From CAZSAT01 sp964604675 (lineage in GTDB: Bacteria > Myxococcota_A > UBA796 > CAJQPC01), in the NCBI GenBank assembly GCA_964604675.1, contig CAZSAT010000231.1, positions 1-5,430 of the forward strand: a stretch of DNA of 5,430 bases, in the 5' to 3' direction. The notes below the pieces were generated by a model. That model had not been told where the DNA came from and searched no databases. It saw nothing but the letters and a program-made list of their open reading frames with translations. This document shows positions 1 to 5,430 of this stretch, in pieces. The stretch's first letter is position 1, and each line of letters opens with the position of its first letter. A program made the translations under genes and the position numbers.

Positions 1-785
1 GCGTGGTCGACCTGCTGGCACCCCTGGGACGAGGCGCGCGTGGGCTGATCTTCGCGCCCCCCAGGAGCGGGCGCACCCGGCTGCTCCAGGATCTGGCGCG
101 CGGCCTGGCCGCCAACCACCCGGACCTCCACCTCATCGCGCTGCTCGTGGACGAGCGGCCCGAGGAGGTCACGTCCTGGCGTCGCGACGCCCCGTGCGAC
201 GTGCTCGCCTCCACCTTCGACGAGTCGCCTCAGCGCCACGTGCAGGTCGCCGACCTGGTGCTCGAGCGCGCCCGACGTCTGGTCGAGCAAGGCGAGGACG
301 TGGTGTTGTTGATGGACTCGTTGACGCGGCTGGTCCGCGCCCACAACCACACCTGCCAGGCCTCCAACCGCACCCTCCCCGGCGGCCTCGAGCCGGCTGC
401 CCTCCACCGGGCCAAGCGCTTCTTCGGCTCCGCGCGACGCACGGAGGAAGGCGGCAGCCTCACGCTGCTCGCCACCGTGCTCACCCACACCGAGGGTGTG
501 GCCGACGCCACCATCTGCGAAGAGCTCAGCGGCACCGGCAACGTGGAGCTCCACCTCGACGCGAACGCAGCCACGCACCGCCTCTTCCCAGCCCTCGATC
601 CGACACGCACGGCCACCCGTCATGCCGACCTCCTGCTCGACGAACACGAACACGCTCGCCTCGAGCTCGTGCGCCAGGCCTTCCAAGGGGACGTCGTGGC
701 CGACCTCGAGTGGATGTTGGACTGGACACGGCGTGAGGAGACCAACGCCCAGGTCCTTGACAAGTTGAGCACGGTGCGCCATTAG
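1..785 (+). CDS. rho: Transcription termination factor Rho (C-terminal ATPase part, 5'-truncated by the window), with substituted P-loop lysines
   Basis: Rho is a hexameric RNA-dependent ATPase that translocates along nascent RNA and releases RNA polymerase. Codons read in frame from base 3; the GTG there is internal, because Rho homology starts at once (VDLLAPLGRGARGLI) and the N-terminal RNA-binding domain must lie upstream. Residues counted from base 3: P-loop APPRSGRT (18-25), DERPEEV with the catalytic-type Glu51, STFDE and RHVQVA, Walker B LLMDS (Asp105), ALHRAKRFFG, EEGGSLT, GTGNVELHL and the arginine-finger region ending at Arg206. The C-terminus aligns to the end of Escherichia coli Rho. 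Oddities: both P-loop lysines (E. coli K181 and K184 as I recall the numbering) are Arg21 and Arg24; the Q-loop lysine is Arg123; the R-loop lysine is Val166; K336 is Ser176. It stops with TAG 22 nt before rpmE. Family membership is certain. Whether it is the cell's main Rho or a divergent paralogue is not. Confidence 0.93.
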   Translation, partial: VVDLLAPLGRGARGLIFAPPRSGRTRLLQDLARGLAANHPDLHLIALLVDERPEEVTSWRRDAPCDVLASTFDESPQRHVQVADLVLERARRLVEQGEDVVLLMDSLTRLVRAHNHTCQASNRTLPGGLEPAALHRAKRFFGSARRTEEGGSLTLLATVLTHTEGVADATICEELSGTGNVELHLDANAATHRLFPALDPTRTATRHADLLLDEHEHARLELVRQAFQGDVVADLEWMLDWTRREETNAQVLDKLSTVRH

Positions 786-795
786 GGGGGGTCTT

Positions 796-801
796 GCGAG
801 G
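796..801 (+). promoter_or_regulatory. Probable ribosome binding site of rpmE
   Basis: GCGAGG lies 6 nt before the ATG at 808, a modest Shine-Dalgarno match (GAGG core). A run of seven G (785-791) also sits in the 22-nt gap after rho, but it is too far upstream to be the better site. The short gap and lack of a terminator suggest rpmE is co-transcribed with rho. Confidence 0.5.
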
Positions 802-807
802 TCTGCC

Positions 808-1017
808 ATGAAGCCCGGCATCCATCCCGATTACGTCGACTGCAGCGTCACCTGCGTGTGCGGCAACAGCTTCACCACGATGTCGGTGAAGCCCGAGCTG
901 CGCATCGAGATCTGCTCGGCCTGCCACCCCTTCTTCACCGGCAAGCAGAAGATCGTCGACACCGAAGGCCGTGTCGACCGCTTCCTGCGCAAGTACGGCA
1001 TGAAGGGCGACGCCTGA
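808..1017 (+). CDS. rpmE: 50S ribosomal protein L31 (bL31), zinc-binding type
   Basis: bL31 is a small protein of the large ribosomal subunit that contributes to the intersubunit bridge near the central protuberance. The product is 69 residues, the usual length. The start MKPGIHPDY matches the family (MK..IHP.Y). Zinc ligands are visible as Cys16-x-Cys18 and Cys36-x2-Cys39, so this is the C+ form, whose zinc-free paralogue in other bacteria replaces it under zinc starvation. An additional Cys12 is present. The C-terminal part contains the HPFFTGKQK and GRVDRFLRKYG motifs typical of L31. It lies between rho and prfA, a conserved neighbourhood in many bacteria, and ends 26 nt before prfA. Confidence 0.97.
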   Translation: MKPGIHPDYVDCSVTCVCGNSFTTMSVKPELRIEICSACHPFFTGKQKIVDTEGRVDRFLRKYGMKGDA

Positions 1018-1032
1018 TCGGCTCTCAGCGTT

Positions 1033-1038
1033 AGGAGG
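1033..1038 (+). promoter_or_regulatory. Strong ribosome binding site of prfA
   Basis: A perfect AGGAGG sits 5 nt before the ATG at 1044. It is the best Shine-Dalgarno sequence in the window and fixes the prfA start, which also matches the expected N-terminus of release factor 1. Confidence 0.85.
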
Positions 1039-1043
1039 CGGCC

Positions 1044-2128
<1,085 letters not shown>

Positions 2129-2129
<1 letters not shown>

Positions 2130-2971
2130 TGCTCACCCTGGTGGAGGTGCTCAAGCGCACCGAAGGCTACCTGCGCGAGCGCGGCTGCGAGCAGGCGCGG
2201 CTCGATGCCGAGCTCCTGCTCGGGCGAACGCTGCAGCTGGAGCGCGTGGCGCTCTACCTGAACTTCGACCGCCCGATGACCCAGGCCGAGCTCGCAGCGC
2301 TGCGTGAACCCGTGGCACGCCGAGGGGCTCGAGAGCCGATGGCGTACATCCTCGGCGAGCGGGAGTTCTGGAGCCTGTCGTTCGCCACGGCGAGCGGCGT
2401 CCTGGTGCCACGGCCGGACACCGAGACCCTGGTCGAGGCGGCGCTGGAGCTGATCCCCGGCGACCAGCGCACCTTCGTGGCCGACGTGGGCACGGGCACG
2501 GGGGCGGTGGCCTGCGCGGTGGCGAGCGAGCGGCCAGACGCACGTGTCTACGCCACCGATGTGGCGCACGAGGCGCTGACCTGCGCGCGCCAGAACGTCG
2601 CCGCCCTGGAGCTCCAGGACCGAGTGGCCGTGCTCGGCGGCCCCCTGTTGGACCCGATCCCCGCGGACCGCCCGATCGACGTGGTGCTCTCCAACCCGCC
2701 CTACATCGCCAGCGACGTGCTCGACGGTCTGATGCCCGAGGTCGCCCGTTGGGAGCCGAGGCTCGCGCTCGACGGCGGTCGCGATGGACTGGAGGTGTAT
2801 CGAGCGTTGATCCCCGCAGCGATGGCCCGCGCGCGGGTGGCCGTGGCGGTCGAGATCGGCCACGACCAGGCGCTCGCCGTGTCGGTGCTCTTCGAGGAGG
2901 CGGGCGCCAACGAGGTGTCCGTGCGCAAGGACCTGGCTGGACACGACCGCGTGGTGGTGGCGCGACCCTGA
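2129..2971 (+). CDS. prmC: Release factor glutamine methyltransferase PrmC (HemK)
   Basis: PrmC transfers a methyl group from S-adenosylmethionine to the side-chain amide of the Gln in the GGQ motif of RF1 and RF2, which raises termination efficiency. The product has 280 residues, close to E. coli PrmC. The N-terminal helical substrate-binding domain (about 1-80) ends with EPMAYILGEREFW. The hinge VLVPRPDTE follows. The SAM-binding motif I is D119-VGTGTG, and the catalytic motif is Asn189-Pro-Pro-Tyr192, the NPPY of amino-methyltransferases acting on amide nitrogen. RWEPRLALDGGRDGLEVYR is also a family landmark. One oddity: the acidic residue usually found in the GDLL-type stretch before NPPY appears here as Pro in GGPLLDPI. 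The gene is the last of the + strand unit and faces the radical SAM gene across a 26-nt gap. Confidence 0.96.
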
Positions 2972-2989
2972 CGGTGTCGTAGGCGGGTG

Positions 2990-3009
2990 GCCACGAGTCA
3001 GACCGTGGC
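2990..3009 (+). terminator. Weak candidate hairpin between converging genes
   Basis: GCCACG (2990-2995) and CGTGGC (3004-3009) form a 6-bp stem with an 8-nt loop that contains the stop codon of the - strand gene. Only a short TTT follows on the + strand, and no U-tract is seen on the other strand, so this is a poor intrinsic terminator. The 26-nt convergent gap holds no better candidate; termination may be Rho-dependent or read through into antisense. Confidence 0.2.
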
Positions 3010-4482
3010 GATCTTTCCGAGCCCGACTTCCGGAATCCGCTTGAGCATCGTGGACTTCACGATCTCGGAGAGCACCGTGGCACCTCCGAGCATCTCCTTG
3101 AGCTCCTCGCGTCCCTCGGACTTCGAGAACTTGCGCCGGATGAGCTCCGGGCGCATGTAGAACGAGAGGTAGGCCTTGGTGCGGTAGGCTCGGAGCTGCT
3201 CGGCCGTGAAGGTCTCGGTCTCGAGCTGCGGCAGCTGGCCGCCGCCGTCGATGGTGTACTGGCGCCAGAAGTCTCCGTCGACGTACCCCCGCTCCTTGGC
3301 CACCGTGTAGAGGTCCGTTCCCGGCAGGGCCGTGGCGACCGAGAAGCTCGCCCAGTCGAGACCGAGCCCAGCTGCGAACTTGATCATGTCCTCCACGTCC
3401 TCGTGGGTGGCGTCGTAGTAGCCGACCATGAAGTAGCCGCGCGTCTCGATGCCTTCTTCCCGAGCGATGCGGAAAGCGCGTTCGGTCTGCTCGCGCGTGA
3501 TCTGCTTGTTCATGATCTTGAGCACGCGGTCGGTGCCGGCCTCGACGCCCATGTGGATGGACTTCAGCCCGGCCTTCTTCAGCCCGCGCAGCACCTCGCG
3601 ATCGACCGTGTCGACCCGAGCTCGGATGTTGAAGCTGACCTTCACGCCGCGGCGCTGCACCTCCTCGGAGAACTTCCGCATGCGGCGCTTGCCGATGGTG
3701 AAGGTCTCGTCGAAGAACACGATCTCGCGCACGCCATAGTTGTCGACCAGCCACTCCATCTCGTCGACCACCAGACCGACATCCCGGAAGCGCAGCTTCT
3801 CGGAGTAGACCTGGCTGCAGTAGCCGCAGTGCCAGGGGCAGCCTCGGGTGGTGACCATCGTGGCGAAGGGCTTCAGGAGCGTGAGGCAGTGGTAGCCGGT
3901 GACATCGACCAGATCCCAGGCGCTCATCGGGTACTGGTTGATGGACTTCGAGAGCGGGCGAGCCTGGTTCTCGGTGAGCTCGCCGGTCTCGGGGTCCCGG
4001 TAGACGGTGCCTTGGATGTCGTCGAGCGGCGAGCCGTCCTCGAAGCGCTCACAGATCTCGAGCATGGTGTCTTCACCATCCCCGATCACGGCGATGTCGA
4101 AACATGGCCAGGTGAGCGACTCCTTCGCGTACAAGGTGAGGTGCGGGCCACCGACCACGATGAGGCAGTCCGGCAGGCACTCGCGCACGACCTGGGCGAT
4201 CTCGATGACGGCGGGCCACCCCAGGGTCTTGGCGGTCAAGGCCACGATGTTCGGGTTCTGTTCCTGGAGCCGACTGACCGCATCCTTGGGGTAGATGTTC
4301 TCGGCGTGCAGATCGATGTACTGCACCGGGAAGCCGTGCTGCCGGACCCAGGCCGCAAGGCCGAGCAGGGGCAGGCTCGGGAAGATTCCGAGCTTCTCCG
4401 CAGCCTTCTTCGACAGCGGCTGCTGGTCCGCAGCCTCGTGGTACTTGATGAAGGTGACGCGGGTCTTCTTCTGCTTGGACAA
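2998..4482 (-). CDS. B12-binding-domain radical SAM protein, substrate unknown
   Basis: This is a radical SAM enzyme of the BchE-like, cobalamin-domain class; such proteins catalyse radical methylations, cyclisations or rearrangements. Counted from the TTG start chosen here it has 494 residues. Residues 7-150 look like a B12-binding Rossmann domain: LGIFPSLPLLGLAAWVRQHG, VQYIDL, NIVALTAKT, LIVVGGPHLT and DIAVIGDGED. The cobalamin His motif DxHxxG is not evident, as in several members of the class, so real B12 binding is uncertain. The radical SAM core has Cys215-x3-Cys219-x2-Cys222 in RGCPWHCGYC for the [4Fe-4S] cluster, then IVFFDETFT, GVEAGTDRVL, GYFMVGYYD and ALPGTDLY. A basic tail of about 70 residues ends the protein. 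No signal peptide is seen, so it is cytoplasmic. A GTG at 4542 would add 20 residues but lacks a Shine-Dalgarno sequence, while TTG 4482 has GGGAG 6 nt upstream. Neighbours give no pathway clue. Confidence 0.9.
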   Translation of the reverse strand: MSKQKKTRVTFIKYHEAADQQPLSKKAAEKLGIFPSLPLLGLAAWVRQHGFPVQYIDLHAENIYPKDAVSRLQEQNPNIVALTAKTLGWPAVIEIAQVVRECLPDCLIVVGGPHLTLYAKESLTWPCFDIAVIGDGEDTMLEICERFEDGSPLDDIQGTVYRDPETGELTENQARPLSKSINQYPMSAWDLVDVTGYHCLTLLKPFATMVTTRGCPWHCGYCSQVYSEKLRFRDVGLVVDEMEWLVDNYGVREIVFFDETFTIGKRRMRKFSEEVQRRGVKVSFNIRARVDTVDREVLRGLKKAGLKSIHMGVEAGTDRVLKIMNKQITREQTERAFRIAREEGIETRGYFMVGYYDATHEDVEDMIKFAAGLGLDWASFSVATALPGTDLYTVAKERGYVDGDFWRQYTIDGGGQLPQLETETFTAEQLRAYRTKAYLSFYMRPELIRRKFSKSEGREELKEMLGGATVLSEIVKSTMLKRIPEVGLGKIATV

Positions 4483-4488
4483 AGGGGA

Positions 4489-4493
4489 CTCCC
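4489..4493 (-). promoter_or_regulatory. Ribosome binding site deciding a TTG start for the radical SAM gene
   Basis: On the - strand GGGAG (4493 down to 4489) is followed by a 6-nt spacer and TTG at 4482-4480. The resulting N-terminus (SKQKKTRVTFIKYHE after the initiator) runs straight into the first beta strand of the B12-binding fold. The 20 extra residues from the upstream GTG are Arg-rich and unlike the family. Confidence 0.6.
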
Positions 4494-4506
4494 AGCGCCG
4501 GAAGCG

Positions 4507-4522
4507 GCTAGCAAAGCTTAGC
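4507..4522. promoter_or_regulatory. Near-palindrome in the divergent intergenic region
   Basis: GCTAGCAAAGCTTAGC is an inverted repeat with one unpaired base (GCTAGC / GCTTAGC around AAA). It lies 25 nt upstream of the TTG start of the radical SAM gene and 67 nt before the lipoprotein ATG, in a locally A/T-richer patch, so it could be an operator. It is short, and chance or coding (if the GTG start is used) is possible. I found no convincing -35/-10 pair in the region. Confidence 0.2.
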
Positions 4523-4565
4523 AGCAGGGTCCGCGGGCGCACCGACTAGACGCGTGGTATGTGCG

Positions 4566-4580
4566 CGGGCCTACGGCCCG
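4566..4580 (+). promoter_or_regulatory. GC hairpin immediately upstream of the lipoprotein start codon
   Basis: CGGGCC (4566-4571), loop TAC, GGCCCG (4575-4580) form a perfect 6-bp GC stem ending 9 nt before the ATG at 4590. It occupies the place where a Shine-Dalgarno sequence would be expected, and no clear Shine-Dalgarno is visible there. It could restrict translation initiation or act in RNA processing. No U-tract follows, so it is not an intrinsic terminator. Confidence 0.4.
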
Positions 4581-4589
4581 GACGACGAC

Positions 4590-5430
4590 ATGACGCTGAA
4601 GCTCGCTCCCATCGCGCTCCTCCTCGCCGGCTGCGGGGCGGAGACGCCCACCGACGCCACGGGTCCGACGGGGCCCACCGATGGGCCGACCACGTCGCAA
4701 GGACCCGGGAACGAGCCGCTCGTCGATGACCTCGGCGGCCCCCGCGACACGATGGTGGCCGCCTTCCAGTCCGACGCCGACATGCTCCTGGACCTCGTCA
4801 GCCAGTCCGCATCCGATGGCTACATCATCGGCAACCTGAACCTGGGCCTCGTCGACTCCCAGTTCGACTGTGAGCTGACCTACGAGCCGGAGATCGCGGA
4901 GAGCTTCACCTGGAACGAGGACCAGACCGTCCTCACCTACAAGCTCCGTGACGACATCAAGTGGGACGACGGCACCCCCTTCTCGGCCACCGACATGGCC
5001 TTCACCTTCGATCTCATCGCGGATCCACTGGTGGCGAGCCCGCGCATCTCCTTCATCGAGCGCATGGTCGAAGGGCAGCGTCCGGAGGTCATCGACGAAC
5101 GCACCGTCGCCTTCCACTTCACCCAACCCTACGACCGCATCACCATGCAGGCGCACACCAGCTCGCTGGCCTTCGCGGCCGAACACGTGCTCCGCGACGC
5201 CGACCGCGCCACCCTGCGCGGGCACGAGTACAACCGGAATCCGGCGATCAACGGCCCCTTCAAGCTGGCTCAATGGGTGCCCGACCAGAAGATCGTGCTC
5301 GAGCCCAACGAGAACTTCACCGGTCCCGACCGCTACAAGCCGCGCCTCAAGCGCGTCATCTTCAAGATCATTCCCGAGTACGCCACGCGCCTGGTCGAGC
5401 TCGAGAACGGCGCCGTCGACTGGATGGAGG
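4590..5430 (+). CDS. ABC transporter solute-binding lipoprotein, family 5 (peptide/nickel type), 3'-truncated by the window
   Basis: Family 5 solute-binding proteins (OppA/DppA/NikA-like) capture peptides or other small solutes outside the inner membrane and deliver them to an ABC permease. An uninterrupted frame of 280 codons runs from ATG 4590 to the window end, about half the usual 500-600 residues. The N-terminus has Lys4, a short hydrophobic stretch and the lipobox LLAGC with Cys15 as lipidation site; Gly follows the Cys. Residues 16-43 are a low-complexity Thr/Pro/Gly/Asp linker (TPTDATGPTGPTDGP). The mature domain shows YEPEIAESFTWNEDQTVLTY, the family signature KWDDGTPFSATDMAFTFD (Trp125), and GPFKLAQW (222-229) followed by LEPNENF. 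An in-frame GTG at 4554 would put three Asp residues ahead of the signal, so ATG is preferred. Ligand is not predictable. Permease and ATPase genes would be expected downstream but lie outside the window. Confidence 0.9.
   Translation, partial: MTLKLAPIALLLAGCGAETPTDATGPTGPTDGPTTSQGPGNEPLVDDLGGPRDTMVAAFQSDADMLLDLVSQSASDGYIIGNLNLGLVDSQFDCELTYEPEIAESFTWNEDQTVLTYKLRDDIKWDDGTPFSATDMAFTFDLIADPLVASPRISFIERMVEGQRPEVIDERTVAFHFTQPYDRITMQAHTSSLAFAAEHVLRDADRATLRGHEYNRNPAINGPFKLAQWVPDQKIVLEPNENFTGPDRYKPRLKRVIFKIIPEYATRLVELENGAVDWME

Noticed and set aside
3..5. GTG at position 3 as the true start of the Rho gene
   Set aside because: Rho core homology is already under way at this codon and the N-terminal RNA-binding domain is expected upstream; the frame is open to the window edge.
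3..785. Lysine scarcity of Rho (2 Lys in 260 residues) as evidence of horizontal transfer
   Set aside because: PrmC in the same unit also has only 2 Lys in 280 residues, so general GC pressure towards Arg can explain the average. Only substitution of normally invariant functional lysines is kept as a finding.
2987..2994. GTGGCCAC palindrome between prmC and the radical SAM gene
   Set aside because: Eight bases without a loop cannot form a hairpin, and such GC palindromes are expected by chance in this composition.
3403..4521. Long open frame (372 codons) on the + strand opposite the radical SAM gene
   Set aside because: Its translation is rich in His, Asp, Val, Leu and Ala without any recognisable motif, as expected for the antisense of a GC-rich gene. 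The - strand frame carries the CxxxCxxC motif and family signatures.
4547..4560. TAGACG or TGGTAT as a -10 element for the lipoprotein gene
   Set aside because: Neither has a plausible -35 hexamer at 16-18 nt, and the matches are weak.
4518..5273. 251-codon open frame on the - strand opposite the lipoprotein gene
   Set aside because: The + strand frame has a lipobox and the family 5 signature and stays open to the window end; the reverse frame has only repetitive Gly/Val/Asp/Glu composition.

Overview
The window is GC-rich (roughly two thirds G+C by eye) and densely coded, with third codon positions mostly G or C. It suggests a high-GC Gram-negative bacterium. The gene order rho-rpmE-prfA-prmC, together with a lipoprotein whose mature N-terminus is a Thr/Pro/Gly/Asp-rich linker, resembles Myxococcota and other former Deltaproteobacteria. 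That placement is inferred from style and synteny and is not proven.

Positions 1-2971 (+ strand) look like one transcription unit for ending transcription and translation. It holds the C-terminal part of a Rho-family factor (5' end outside the window), ribosomal protein bL31 (rpmE), peptide chain release factor 1 (prfA) and the glutamine methyltransferase that modifies the release factor GGQ motif (prmC). Gaps are 22 nt (rho-rpmE) and 26 nt (rpmE-prfA), and prfA/prmC overlap in a TGATG. RF1 and PrmC are substrate and modifying enzyme, so the coupling makes biochemical sense.

Positions 2998-4482 (- strand, convergent with prmC after a 26-nt gap) encode a radical SAM enzyme with an N-terminal B12-binding-like Rossmann domain and a clear CxxxCxxC cluster motif; its substrate is unknown. 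A 107-nt divergent region (4483-4589) separates it from the last gene. That gene starts at 4590 (+), runs off the window end, and encodes a lipoprotein solute-binding protein of the ABC peptide/nickel family (SBP_bac_5, OppA/DppA-like).

The window is mainly housekeeping plus two accessory-looking genes, and I see no CRISPR, mobile element, tRNA or rRNA. The observation most worth following is in Rho: both P-loop lysines are arginine, and several other RNA- or ATP-contacting lysines are substituted. This is either an unusual working Rho or a Rho-like paralogue. Smaller oddities are a Gly-rich insertion in RF1, a non-canonical residue in PrmC, and a perfect GC hairpin just upstream of the lipoprotein start codon.
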